DNA of 64,000 nucleotides from Protopterus annectens (lineage: Eukaryota > Chordata > Ceratodontiformes > Protopteridae), in contig NC_056743.1 in the NCBI RefSeq assembly GCF_019279795.1, positions 872,072,978 through 872,136,977 of the forward strand, given 5' to 3'. Every line of letters starts with the position of its first letter. Position 1 is the stretch's first letter. Shown here piece by piece: positions 11,145 to 23,345 of the stretch. The notes below the pieces were generated by a model. It did no database searches. It was given only the letters and a program-made list of their open reading frames with translations, and was not told the DNA's origin. Position numbers and translations under genes: made by a program.

Positions 11145-13767
11145 GTCTTATTCATTGATACTATTAGGGAGTTTAGTATCCTAATGCATAGGCTGCGGTT
11201 AGGGGGCATGCATTGAGTTAGGATTAGTGTTAGTGCACGAGGAAGATGGTACACTACATAGTCCATACCATACAGCACTGCATCATCCTTCTTTCTATAT
11301 TTCTTTCACCCTCCCCCCCCTTGTGTCTTTGTAAGGATCACTCATATCATGACTTACAGTAAGTAAACATTCTTTGGTGTGATTCTGCTGAGGCAGAATT
11401 CCTGACACATTGAAGTAGCTTGTAGATTCATGTTCTCCAGAATGGTTATAAACCACAAACTGGCCTTCTGAAGATAGAAATATAGTTATCCATTAATTAC
11501 CTAAACTTATTTGCCAATACATTGTAACAAACATTAAATGGAGAAAGAAGCTAAAAAATATGGAGAACAATACATTTCTCAACACCTGGAACAATTGCTG
11601 CAGAAATGTAGGCATATTAATGAAGGGACTTCACATGTATATATTTGTGCATGGATGTGTGTGTGTGTTTGCATGTATAAGTACATATGCTTGTTTTGGG
11701 TGCAGGGAGCTTGAATCTGAAGCACAGAGACACAGGTTTATTAAGAAGCAGTTCAGAGTGTCAAGTTCCACTTCACCAAAGGTAAGATTATAATAAGTAC
11801 ATGTAAGCAAAGCACTTGCAGCCTTTTTCTTTAATGGTCGAAGCAATTCCAATTACTTTATAATGTGGCCGCACAGTCACAGTATCTAAACTCCACGTAC
11901 ATTTGTCAAAAGCAGTGTTATACTCATGACATAATACAAAAGCTAACAAGTAAGTTTATTTTTTGTTGCTTTTGCAGGTTTAGTTATCCACTGCTGACTT
12001 ACTAATTTGTTCACTTATATTATGCTACACTCAAGCTGTGATGTTGCTAGACTATTTCTTGCTTGGGCTGGTTAAGATAATAGACTATGACATTTTTTTT
12101 TCCTGCAGATATAAGCAGAGTGTCAAAATAGTTTCCTCATTACTGTGTATCACTGGGCAGCCTACAAATATGCTTTATAACTGCTACCCCCCTATTTTAT
12201 ATACAGAGAGTATGCGTGTCAAGTGTCGAATAAATCTACCACATACAGGCCAAGTTACATTGTTGCGTGTAGGACCCGGAGTCTGCAAGTAATTCCAGAA
12301 CTGCTAATAATTCTGCATGCTAGACTAGCATAGATCAATAAAAACAAATTGTCTTAACTACGAATGTAGAAAATCCATGCCTTGAAGTGGAAATGTGTGT
12401 ACAGCCCCTGTTCTTAGCCACAGGGCAGACTCTGAGGCATAATAAATAGATGGACATAATAGCTGGATGCACAGTTCTTGTAGCACAGCTACAGTCAGAA
12501 TATCAAAGGTAAAATATAGGCCTCCTGCACTCTTTGATGGGCGTCAGATAATTTGAAATGGCATTGTGCAAGTTGCTTGGCTTCAAATATTTGAAGAAAT
12601 TATTGTAATTTAACAAAATTTTGTCTAATGCTGATAATACCAAATGATCAGGAGGGTGTACAATATGCCATTTTGAAAAAGTGTCTGCCATCTAATCCAG
12701 AATTACTGTTTATCCTTATATGCATTAGTATTACTTTTCAAACCAGAGGAACAATTGCTATTGAAAGGGGCTTACAGCATAGTACAGTTGTTAAGGTGGG
12801 AGAGGAGTGTGGTGCTCCCTGAACATGTCAGTTTGTTTAAAATAGACTTTAGACTCATGCTTTGACCCTGTGCAAGTCATTTAAAGTGCTGAGTGTCTCT
12901 AACAGCAGGCACATCTGCCTTCTATCATATTGGGTAATAAAAATACACTCATTCCTTCTGTAAGTGCTCAGATGGTCATCAAGTACCAAAGGACAAATGC
13001 TTCTACCTGGACACCTGAACCTAGGATGCTAATGTGAATGTCATTTTGCAAATAAAGTATGAAAAATTACAGTATTCTACCAAGATTTGCTTTCTAAATG
13101 GAGGAGACAAAGATCACAACACTGTTACCCCCTCCACCCACTTTACATAATATAATGAACCATAAGTTTGCTACAACTTGGAGAAAGATATGTAATCCCC
13201 ACCCAATGCAAACTTATTGAAGCCAAGGCTAGATCTACACCAACAATTAAGGAAAGATACAGATGAACTATTTTAAGAGAAGCCTTGACCACTCCGCAGA
13301 TAAGCACACTAAAAAACAATACCAAAAGTAAAATCTAATAGAGTGAATTATTTCCTTACCTACAGAACTGGCCACACTAGTACCAGATACAAAAAAACTA
13401 TACTTGTCCTTAAAATGCCTTTGCTAACGCATTTTTATTTTGCAAACTGAAAATGTACATTGCTTAGCAGCAAATTCACTTCCTAGTTGTACTTCCTCTA
13501 ACAGCATGTATATTTGATGGTGCTGTTAATGTGGCACGCTGTTTCAGCAGCTGATTCTGGGACAATGGCACTTGTCTGTAATTTCAGTGTTGCTATTTGA
13601 ACTGTGGACTTCTTAAATAGTCAGATTATGGGAGTAAGGAACATGTAAGGATCCAGTATCCATATGGGAAAGTGGAAAGAAGACAAGCCACAGTGCTGAA
13701 AGGAAGGGAATTTAACTCAAAACTAATAAAATCATCCTGACTTAAGGTAGTCACAGACCAAACCGCT
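11145..13767. other. 2.6 kb without recognised genes or elements
   Basis: AT-rich sequence with only short, atypical open frames on either strand and no domain I can name. There is no clear similarity to other parts of the window. It could be intronic or intergenic host DNA or very old repeats. Confidence 0.5.
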
Positions 13768-14070
13768 TAACCTCTTAGCACAAGAATTCTGCACAAAGCC
13801 AAAAATAATGGAGGGATAAATATCCCGAATCAGGGACAGATTTTAAATATTGTTGTTTAACCTAAGTTGTTAGAATAATGGATTTTGTGGTAGTATGCAT
13901 TTTCTAAAGGATATAAAGTCTGAAACTAAAATGTCCATCATTATTTTCTGATTCAGTCCTCAATTTCCCAAAATATCACAAATTTTATGAAGAATAGTCC
14001 AGAAATATGTGGCAAAATTCAGGACAGTTTGTGAAATTCTGGATATTTGACAGGTATTGTCAGAGACTAA
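13768..14070 (+). repeat. U-family interspersed repeat (unclassified), copy 2
   Basis: About 300 bp shared with 43830-44125 in the same orientation. Shared blocks include CAAGAATTCTG(C/G)ACAAAGCC, AAAAATAATGG, ATAAAGTCTGAAACTAAAATG/ATGAAGTCTAAAACTCAAATG and ATCACAAATTTTATGAAGAA/ACCACAAATTTTGTGAGGAA. It is noncoding. No tRNA-like head, poly(A) tail or terminal inverted repeat is evident, so its class is unknown. Confidence 0.65.
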
Positions 14071-15149
14071 AGGGCTCAGTGATTCATTGTAATGCATGCA
14101 GTTTCGTGAACAAACTATTAGTATCACAATCTGACATAAGTCACCGGTCTCTGAACTGAATGTGAAGGGGGTTAGAGGCAGGGGGTACAGACAAGAATTT
14201 TTGAATTGTATGATAGATTCCAGAGTATAGCCACTCTGTTCTAGTATAGTCCTTCAGCCTGAGATGGTTCATTTTTCTACACTGTATACTATTTCAAAAC
14301 TAAAGAAAACCTTATGAAATCACAGGCTACAATTTAAACAATAAGGCATTCTGGAAAAAAAAAAGTAAAATATGTAACAATAAACCATAATAAATATTCC
14401 ATTTATAAAAATAAATACATAAAATCTATCACATCTTATTAGACAAAATAAATGTTAAAGATGTACTTTGTGATATACATAGTGTATGCCTAGTTACACT
14501 GCTGAATAGAGGCTGTTCTGCACTATTGATTTGCATAAAACAGCTGGTGAGGCACTGTAGCCAAAGCTATAAACCCAGGACTGGTACTGAACACAGTCAT
14601 ACACAAAGAATAAACTAAGATAATCTTTGTGGCTGAAATTATTGCAGGGAGTACTGAAATTCCTTAGCTCTCCTAACCTAGCTTTTACTTCTCATAACTC
14701 CACCACTTCTTCTTCTTCTAGTTTAATTCTACTCACGCTTTTTCTTTTCTCCTTAGGTAACTGTATATACATATATTGTTTATCAGTTTTTTATGTATAT
14801 TCATAAATGTTAACTACTTTTAAATGTATAATGCACATTGTTTTGCTACATTCTGATGTGACCTGGGGCTGAGTCTCTGATCTGCCACAGTCTGTTCAGT
14901 GTTCTACCCTACTAAACACATTTAAATAAAAACATTGATTAATTAATGTAGAATGGAAAATTATCTTGATACAACTGCTGACATAGCTGAATGGTTTCAT
15001 TACAATCTTAAGGCAAAAATGCAAGTTCTATGTGATTTCATACTGACTGGTGTTATAATATTCATCCAGACTCTCTTATTCTGACTTCACCTGGCCACCA
15101 AGGTCAGTTCTTCATCTTGTTTACAAGGGATGAGTATATGCTGGCATCA
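14071..15149. other. Unassigned AT-rich DNA
   Basis: No recognised gene or element. It contains a short A run near 14357 and AT-rich stretches. Confidence 0.5.
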
Positions 15150-15430
15150 TTATGGCCTCTGTGATGTCCCCACTCAGGGCTAGTAATCAAGGATCCTGAA
15201 TCCTCACCACTAGCACTGGAACAAAAATGGATACACTCAGTATTTCCAGATGCAGCTCACTGCATCAAGCACAATTTCTTTTAAGAGTACACAGGGAACA
15301 CACTCAGTCCGGGGTCTGGCTTTACCCCTCTGCCCAGATCCCCAATAAGGCTCCCCATTGGCACAGCTATATGGTTCAGTCCTCAGCCAGTGTAAGGATA
15401 CCAGATTATTGCTCTTTCTTCTGCTTGGTA
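15150..15430 (-). repeat. R-family repeat, partial copy R1 (distal end)
   Basis: Similar to 20300-20520 in the same orientation and to 57840-58110 in the opposite one. Shared blocks include CTAGTAATCAAGGA-CCT, CCTCACCACT, CACAATTTC-TTTAAGAG and GGCACAGCTATA. Only the end of the family is present. The open frame at 15227-15463 lies inside it and has no protein signature. Confidence 0.65.
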
Positions 15431-15639
15431 ATTATGGCTTTCTTACATATTACCACTTGGTGACTGTACTGTCTAATGCTTGACTAAAGCCACACATGTA
15501 ACCAAGGTGTAATGTTGTTCTTATTCACCAGGTTAGCTGTACTTTATTCTGTCCTTTACTTTTATTTTGATTCATCTACTTGCTTTATGTACATCTTTTG
15601 CTCTTAACACCTGAATCATGGCTGAAAAGAATTTATCTG

Positions 15640-16197
15640 TGCCATTTACAGTTCCAGCAGACCACTTCGCTCTAGCAACAAGAACTTACTCACCATCTCC
15701 AAGGCCAACAACACTGCAGGAGAATCTTTATTTTCAACTATATATCTCGGTTATGGAACTCCCTTCCTAACTCCATTCTCTCAAACTCATCCACTAACCA
15801 CTTTAAGCCATCACTTAAAGCTTATCTAAAAGATAAGTGGCTATGTTCCTGTACTAACCCCACATCACTGTATACCCAAAACATATCCAATTTCTCCCCC
15901 GGTGTTTAATCCTTTGTTGCTACTGAACTCTCTTAACCTTATATCTTGACATAAGTCATACCTACAAATAGTACTAGCTATGTTCAAAGCCTAGTTTTGT
16001 TGACAAGATGTAACAAATTTGTATGTTCTTATGTATACTACATTTTGTTTACTATATACTTTTTGATTATTGCAATGTGTGCATGAAAATTTACTGTTAC
16101 TCATGGTGCTTTTCTCCCCGGGCCTCTGCTGAAAAAGGACATGTGTCCAGTTGGACTTTCCCGGTAAACAAATGTTAAATAAATAAATAAATACATT
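15640..16197 (+). mobile_element. L2-clade LINE, copy 2, 3' fragment
   Basis: Diverged codons of the RT C-terminus are visible across two frames (blocks resembling STISRLWNSLPNSILSNS and KPSLKAYLKDKW). They are followed by the L2 3' block TTTTCTCCCCGGGCCTCTGC near 16110 and a tail TTCCCGGTAAACAAATGTTA plus (AAAT)n ending at about 16197. It is severely 5'-truncated. Confidence 0.78.
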
Positions 16198-16439
16198 TAT
16201 AAGGGTCATCCCACCCATGTGGTTATCAAACTAGATAAAGAAATAGACAAATAATCTGATAAAATAAAGATGCATGTGACTTTGAAACTATAGAACCTAC
16301 ACAGTCTATAGACTGTAGGATGTATAAGATACATCACCACCGATGCGCCTTTGGCCATGCATGCACCAAGGGGACCTATACTTCCTTCTAGATTCTAAAG
16401 ATTCTGATTAATGGTAGCCACTTTATGTTATTTTAGGGA

Positions 16440-16535
16440 AGACAAACACACACAGGCACACATGCAAGAAGATACACAAGCAACAAACACACACATACAC
16501 CCAAGCACTCAGGTGCGTGCACGCATGTGTGCACA

Positions 16536-16604
<69 letters not shown>

Positions 16605-16613
16605 GCACACACG

Positions 16614-16655
<42 letters not shown>
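16440..16655. repeat. (CA)n microsatellite, long and compound
   Basis: A long CA tract with GCAC/CGCA interruptions. All open frames over it are low-complexity Thr/His or Cys/Val artefacts. Confidence 0.97.
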
Positions 16656-16657
<2 letters not shown>

Positions 16658-19585
16658 ACAGAATTCTTAAAGGTGCTATGGCCTTAGTTTTGTTACACTG
16701 GTCCAGGGGGCTGTAAAGGGTACAGTCTCCTTGCATTAGATGTTTTAGGGTCAGACTTTGGTTTAGCTGTTTTGGTTTTGTTTTGAAGCAGGGATATTTT
16801 ATCATGCAATTGGTTAAATAGTTATTGTCTAGTTTGACCACCTTCTGTATTAGGTTTTAAAAAAGTGTTTACAGGGTATGTGCTCTGTATAAAAATTATT
16901 ACATAAAAAATTTGCCAACTGTTTCCAAACAGCTATCCTTAGTGTTTAAAAATGTATTAAACAAATGAAGGAGCTAGTTATGTGCATAAGGAAGTCTCAG
17001 TGTGAAGATTTATTTTGGTATGATGCTGCTATATAATGACAGAATCAGCAGAACCCAGTAGCTGATTAGTGTATCATAGACTAGAAGCCTGCAATACTGG
17101 CTAAACCAAGGGACAGAGAAGAACTTCTGCAAATTCTAAGTGTGTATGTGTGTCAGCTGTACTGTATGATTGCTGCAAGTCTAAGAATCATGAGGTGATA
17201 AAGTAAAATAAGGTAATCTGCAGCCATATAGGAGGAAACAGTGCAACCTATCAACCCACTTCCTTATATTTTTGCTCAAAATTCAAGAAGATGCAGACGT
17301 GAGGCAAGGGCAAGTATATTCCAAGCCAATAAATATGCACATAGTTGTATCTGTATCCTGATAACCCGACAACACAGTTTGCCAAGGTGCAAGTAACCAT
17401 GCAACTGAGTCTTAATGTGCACTGATAAGGGCACTCTCAGTAAACCTTGGCAATTAATACTTCCCTAATTTTCTGACTTTGAAATATGCTCCGATTCAAA
17501 AATAGGATTCTTGCTTACTGTGACATAAAGACTCCTAAATCTCTGAAAATATTTAATTTAAAAGTTGATGGGTATTTAGGTTCCACACCTCATCTCTTCC
17601 GTACTCTAGTTTGTTTTAATCTATGTGTGGCTTGGCTGAGGTTGACTTCAGCATCCAGTCAATGGGCCTGATTGCGTGTCTCCAGTCACAGATAAACCAC
17701 CCACAGAGCTAGTGCCATAAAAAAGCAAGCAGATATTGGCTAATCTCTTCATTCGATTGTTTAAAGTAAACTAGCCAAAAATTATTTAATTGTGTTTACT
17801 GGAAATTTTCTTTCAGATTGTGTAAATAAGACACATTAGTTTCAATGGAACCTTACTTTTTAACTCAGTCTTCCTCAAGAAGACTAAAACGCAATAATTT
17901 CTATTTGCTATATCTCTGTGTAAGCACACTGTGCGGATTCTTCAGACTCCAGTATGAATCAGGTTAATTATGCACCAGTTACAGACACACATGAAAAGTA
18001 AACAATAGACAACTGATTTATTAAAGATTATTTACACTTGGTTTATTGGGTTAAAATAAATTACACACACTACTCTACAGATAAATAGCACATCTAAAGT
18101 CACATTTCAAGACTGCAATATAATTCTAACTGAAAACCTCTTACTAGTTTAAAAAAGGAGGGATTTATCAACATTTCTTAAAAAGCTCATTTTAGCTAAA
18201 GCAATTAATCTGGAAAACCTCATTACAGAAAATATACCATCTTCATTGTTTGTCTGATCATTCAAGCACATCATCCAAAATATATGGCTTCCAAAATGCT
18301 ACAGAAGTAATTTCTCACTAGCACATTTTTAGCCCATGAAAAATAAATATAATAAATTAAGGTATGCAAGCCTAAAACACTAAAAACTTAAAAGAGCTAT
18401 ATCAACATTCAAAATACAAATAAGCTATATAGAAACCACTTTATCTCAGATAGGAAGCCAAAACTAGTTGCAATTATGTTTTACCTTCTGTTTGAAGTAG
18501 CACCAACAAAAATAGCAGTCTAAAGTCAAACAAAAACAAAAGACAGGAGTGCCTAATCCAAAATGTCAACAGCTTTCTAGCTGATGCTGCAACACGTCTC
18601 TCCTTGGGTCCTTGCCTCCTGACAGCAACAACCAATTTTTGGTACTATTCCTGCCAGCAGATTTGTCTCATTTCTTGAGGGTGCATGCTTGGTCTTTGTT
18701 ATAGCACTGAGAGACATTTGCAACTCATGTGCACCTGTCACTTCTACTAGGGCTTCAGGGCAAGGCAGCGAGACACCCACAGTGCCTGCAATGTGTGCTG
18801 CCCTTCATATTGCGGTGTGTAGAACATAGAAAGTCACAGCCCATCCCATAGCAGCATAGACTTCCTCTTCTGAAGGTCACAATTAAGACTACTCTACAAA
18901 AAGTCTGCAAAATCAGTCTGAATTAAAGGGAAATTAAATATATGTAAAATAATAATACTTCCTGCTTAATAGCAGATTGGTTTATACTAATGTCTGTCTA
19001 ATTAGGAAATTACAGCTGAAACAGAACACAGTCTTTGCTTCAACTAAATTTTCATACATTTCATCTTACTAGTAGTTCACATATTAAGTGATATGTTTTA
19101 CCTAACAGCTAAATACCATTTTCACATGGAATGAGACAGTGTGTACTGAGAAATAAGGAAGAGCTGTCTCAAACAGCAATTACATTGTAAGATGTTCAAG
19201 AAAACAGAATATCTCTTTAACCTTGTTTTCCAAGGCCACACAAATTAATTACAATTGCATTTAATATATTCCAAAAAATGGAATATCATTATGATATTGT
19301 TTTCCAAGGCTTTAGAGGATTTTCCACAAAGAAAACAACCCTGTCAGGTGTGCGCATCATGATGAACTTGACAACATATCTGTAAGCATTTTGCTTTTTT
19401 GGGGCCTATACTCATTTTGTTTCTTCTCAGCAGTGACTTGAGGGTCATACTTCTCCTTTGATGACGAAGTACTGCCCATGTTGTCCTCACTTGTTAGATC
19501 ATGCTCTAGCCTATATTTCAGGACACTAGACACTTGGTGAATAATAGTTTGCTGCATTAATTGTACATTTTTACATACCAGCTAC
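16656..19585. other. 2.9 kb without recognised genes or elements
   Basis: No coding signature on either strand. It is AT-rich with a somewhat GC-richer patch at about 18540-18860 that matches nothing else here. It could be host intergenic or intronic DNA. Confidence 0.5.
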
Positions 19586-19612
19586 ACACACACACACATA
19601 CACACACACACA
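19586..19612. repeat. (CA)n microsatellite, short
   Basis: Interrupted CA run. The neighbourhood 19613-20289 is unassigned. Confidence 0.9.
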
Positions 19613-20601
19613 AGTACAGCAACATGTGTGTCTTGTCAGGTTCATAATCAAATCACATTGGTTACTAGCTTCAATAGTACTCCATGCAATACGGGTAAAA
19701 CTCCACACTCTAACAACAATTGCACTGATCATCATGGCTATCTGATATCACCACATACTGCATGGAAATGTGTTTGGACCCTTTTCTCCTTAATGCTCAG
19801 ATAGCCAGTCTGAGGCAACAATAAATTCTACATTCACTGAAGGGGCCCCAAAATAAGATGACATCTCCATCCCACCTACACCATTTTTTCTTATGTTGAT
19901 ATTTTCTTTTTCTTTTTTCCTTTTTTAAAATCACAACAAAAATAAGTAAAATGCTGTAACAATAATAGGTAATGATAATGTAGCTGATGTAGAAACCACC
20001 CAAAGTAATTATACTGATGTTTCCTGAAAATGTAAGCATAAACTTAGTTGTACTCATAAAATGCAGTTTAGCTGGGTGTTCAGAAAGTTCAAATGAAGCT
20101 ATATCAGCTGATTGTTAGTCAAGCAGCAAAGCACTTTTACTTTCGCTTACTCTCACCTAACTTCCTGACTTTGTAACAGTGCTGACTGCTGAGAGAACCT
20201 TCTTTCCACTGTTTCAACTGTAATGCCAAAATTTAGTAATTGTGATTGAAGCTTCCTGATCTCTACAGCTGAGCCCTATGCTATTATTACTTGACTACAT
20301 TAACTTTAACGGGCGCTGTGATGCCCCTGCACTGACCCAGTAATCAAGGAGCCTCAGTCCTCACCACTGGTAACAGTGGGGAAAATACACACTGAGTACA
20401 AACACAGTAAAGTGCAATTTCCCTTAAGAGCATTCAGAGATCACAGTATGTCTGGGGCTGGTTTCTCCCTCTTTCTCCAGATTCCCAGTAAGACTCACCC
20501 TTTGGCACAGCTATACAGTTGAGATCACAGCTGAGTGGTCAAGTCAAAACCTCCAGCATCCTCTCTGTCCAACCAGCGCTTTGTGTCCCTGACCAAGTCA
20601 C

Positions 20602-20628
20602 TGACACACACACACACTTTGAGGTTTG

Positions 20629-20715
<87 letters not shown>
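20602..20715. repeat. (CA)n microsatellite inside R2
   Basis: Two CA runs flank the block TTTGAGGTTTGATTT, and the second run is by far the longer. The same block in R3 borders a GT expansion on its other side. Confidence 0.95.
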
Positions 20716-20718
<3 letters not shown>

Positions 20719-21171
20719 CTGGGAAAGGCTGGCGCAGATTTGCTAGTTATGCCTCCTTCTGCCCAGACTATAAGGTAGTTCCAGCTGCCATCAGCCACCC
20801 TTATCGGCTACTTAAGGCCCTTAACAAATGGTGTCCAATCCGACTGTGTAATGTTACTATTATCCAAATGGTAGTCTGACCAAGAGCAAGGCTATTTAGG
20901 AGTGGCCTGTACAGTGTCATCAAACAGAGAAGCAAGTACTCTAAGAGCTTAAATATGTCTCACAAATATCAGCCACAATTATAGGTTTAAATATATTTAA
21001 TAATAAATAATAAAAGAACAAGACAATACTCAGTAAGGAATCAGTTACATCAGAGTTCAAAATCACAGGAAATATTTAAAACAACATTGCAGGACAATTT
21101 CAAATAAATAAAGAAAACATCTAAGCTATACTTTATTATATTCCTATCTGAAACTAAAAGAGTTGCTATGT

Positions 21172-21667
21172 ATTATTTATTTATTTTATTTTACATTTGT
21201 TGACCGGGAGAGTCCAACTAGATTGCAAGTCCATTTTCAGTGGAGGCCCGGGGAGAAAAGCTCCAAGAGAACAATTTTTTTACAAAACATAGTTTTAAGG
21301 ACAGACTTTTGACATACAATTTCCATAGAAGAGACTTTGACATGCATATTAACTAACAGATAGGATACATTAATTCTCTACAATATAATATTAAATTTTA
21401 GAAGATATTCATAGGTTTAGGATTCCTGTGATAGATTTACTATCGGAGTAAAAGCAGAGAGATGTAGAATATGGCTCCAAGAGAGCAGCTGATGCTTGCT
21501 ATAGTTGAGAAGGATAACAAATTGATTTACTATAAGTCTTCACCTGGTTTTAGTTGAGAAAGATAAATTGATTTACAATATGTCTTCTCCTGGTTTTAGT
21601 TGCTTATGGAAAGCACAACATTGCTGGGGTAGTTTTCCCTAACTCCTGGAGAGATGGGATGAGAGTA
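21172..21667 (-). mobile_element. L2-clade LINE, copy 3, 3' UTR fragment inside R2
   Basis: The minus-strand L2 3' end is at about 21172: (TTTA)n, then TTTGTTGACCGGGAGAGTCC, then GGCCCGGGGAGAAAAGCTCC, the complement of the conserved L2 end. The remaining sequence to about 21667 is noncoding, and its junction with CR1-D is approximate. It contains two similar copies of a block CACCTGGTTTTAGTTGAGAA/CTCCTGGTTTTAGTTGCTTA. Confidence 0.75.
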
Positions 21668-21993
21668 GAAAACCTTGACACGGTTATTAATAGGACGTGT
21701 TGGAGGGACAGATTCATCACCCAAAGACTCCCTATGTTGTGGAACAAAATCCCGGTACATGTGAGGCAGAGCACCTCGCTGGCCTTGTTCAAGAGAAATC
21801 TTGACCAATGGATGGGAGATCACAGATATACCCCAGGGATTACCTCAGTGTCACTGCTTGACAGAGGCACAGCAAAATAATGGGCATAGTATCCTTCAAA
21901 CTAAGGGGTGGCGAAAGCCACAAAACTCTGGGCTAGGCTTATAAATGCCCTTGGGCAGATAGCCTAGTATGAACATATGAACCTATGAACCTA
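21668..21993 (+). mobile_element. CR1-clade LINE, copy D, 3' fragment
   Basis: 326 bp nearly identical to the end of CR1-C (C-terminal ORF2 codons ...CWRDRFITQRLPMLWNKIP..., then LLDRGTAK, stop, 3' UTR). The hairpin GTGGC-GAAA-GCCAC at 21908-21921 has a 5-bp stem and GNRA loop. The tail has three ATGAAC(A/C)T units. It belongs to the same subfamily as CR1-C rather than CR1-A/B. The frame is open but far too short to act. Confidence 0.88.
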
Positions 21994-22724
21994 AGTGGGT
22001 ACAGTACTATGATTGGTTGGCTTAGCAGAGTTACTTAAGTTAGTACTATATCATAGAAACTTGCTTACAGCAAGGCAAGTGCAGGTGAATGGATGTTTCC
22101 TGGTCAAAGATAAAATACAAAAATGCCCAGTCTCTTTCAGAAAGTTCTTACATTAATATCAAACATTACTGTTGGGTTAGCTTGGATGACATCACCTTTT
22201 GTCACCTGACTTCAGTTTCCAAGCTTAAACCCCTTTTTGTCAGAATTTAGCAGCTCTCTGTGAAAATACATAGACTTTAGATGTTTGCAACTGCTAGATG
22301 ACATAAAACAATAAAACACTTTCAAAACAACACAGAGTGTCCCCTAGTGTAGACATCCTGTCTCCGGTTGATTGAAACTGAAAGATAACTTTTATAGCAC
22401 AATCATAAAGCTATTTAATTTCAACTTATTTTCTTGAAGTTTTGCAAGTTAACCTTTTATGTCCCAGTTGCCACTGTTAAAATATATGCATTTGCACAAT
22501 TGCAATAGTTTATATACATCACTGTGCTAAGCCAGCAGGGCATGCTGTGGTTACATTCTAGCTCAGTACATAACTTACATTTCTGTATAAATCTTATCAA
22601 TATTCACAAATGACATAGAATTATTTACAAAATTCCAGATAGCTGGGCTGACAGTGTGACAAGGGCCCTTAGCTCTGTTAATCTTTTGGTCCTTCCTAAC
22701 AATTATGTTAATCTTGTAGAGTGG

Positions 22725-22790
22725 GTCTGTGGTGCAATGGATAACACAAAGGACTTCTAGTAAAATGGTTGTAGTCTCTCTTACTGTCTT
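22725..22790 (+). pseudogene. tRNA-Arg(UCU)-like relic
   Basis: The first 38 or so bases, GGGTCTGTGGTGCAATGGAT then AACACAAAGGACTTCTAG, follow the 5' half of vertebrate tRNA-Arg(UCU) through the anticodon loop CTTCTAG, including the A box. After that, GGTTGTAGTCTC resembles a damaged T arm without a complete GTTCGA box, and the acceptor stem does not close. It could be a decayed tRNA copy or the head of an unknown SINE. The sequence to 23167 shows nothing else. Confidence 0.5.
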
Positions 22791-23167
22791 GCTGGGGCTA
22801 CACTAATTCCGTTAACTCTATTATTTCCCTTCTAACTCATTTAAGCCTATCGTGGGATCCTTTGTTCCATTAGTCCTGCTGTGATCATCACCAGTCCAGG
22901 CAGAACTTCTGAGTCCTCTTAGTTCTACTCAAGTTCAGACTTTGCTGTCGCTGCAGAGGTTCATAATTATGTTAGTTCTGTGAAAGTTCCAAAATGTCTG
23001 CTGGCACTGAGGATTTGCCCTGATTGTGACACATGACACCACTGTCCCAGATTCAAAAGTATTACAGAATGCTGGACAAGGGAAAGAGGATGACTCAGTA
23101 GCAGGGCACAAGTTTTCTTTCCATAGAAGTATTGGCTGTGAAAAGCCAAGAATTAGATCTGAAGACA

Positions 23168-23345
23168 GGCTCATAGGTATATACTAGGCTAACAACCACA
23201 AGGGCCTGTTACCCTTGATAATTATAAGCAGGGTTTGGCAGATGAAACATCTACAAGCAAAGTCCTGGGAGATGAACCATTGCCTGTGTCCATTAGAGAC
23301 ATAGGTGCCACATCAGGGATGAATCTCCTGTTCTCTCTGTGAGAA
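23168..23345 (-). mobile_element. CR1-like 3' end, diverged
   Basis: On the minus strand this ends ...AGCCTAGTATATACCTATGA, matching the CR1 terminal motif (AGCCTAGTA-C-TA-CTATGA). The upstream sequence can be aligned loosely to the CR1 ORF2 C-terminus and 3' UTR. It is much older than copies A-E, and its 5' limit is uncertain. Confidence 0.55.

Larger units (their letters stand above)
20300..22673 (-). mobile_element. R-family LTR-like repeat, copy R2, split by L2-3 and CR1-D
   Basis: Read on the minus strand this is the counterpart of 56706-58110. The outer edge near 22673 reads TGTCACACTGTCAGCCCAGC, followed by TATCTGGAATTTTGTAAATA. Inner blocks shared with R3 include CTAAATAGCCTTGCTCTTGG (about 20880-20900) and ATCAGCCACAA / TTGTGGCTGAT near 20970. 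The unit is interrupted at about 21172-21993 by an L2 fragment and a CR1 fragment. A TG start, a TATA-like GCTATAAAAG in related copies and an ATTAAA-type signal make an LTR plus leader plausible. No coding region or convincing primer-binding site was found. Confidence 0.6.

Noticed and set aside
11105-11278. Apparent N-terminal extension of the long CR1-B frame
   Set aside because: It crosses a GT microsatellite and encodes Thr/His low complexity. Similarity to CR1 stops at 11104.
16411-16841. Several long frames on both strands
   Set aside because: They are translations of the CA/GT microsatellite (Thr/His or Cys/Val repeats).
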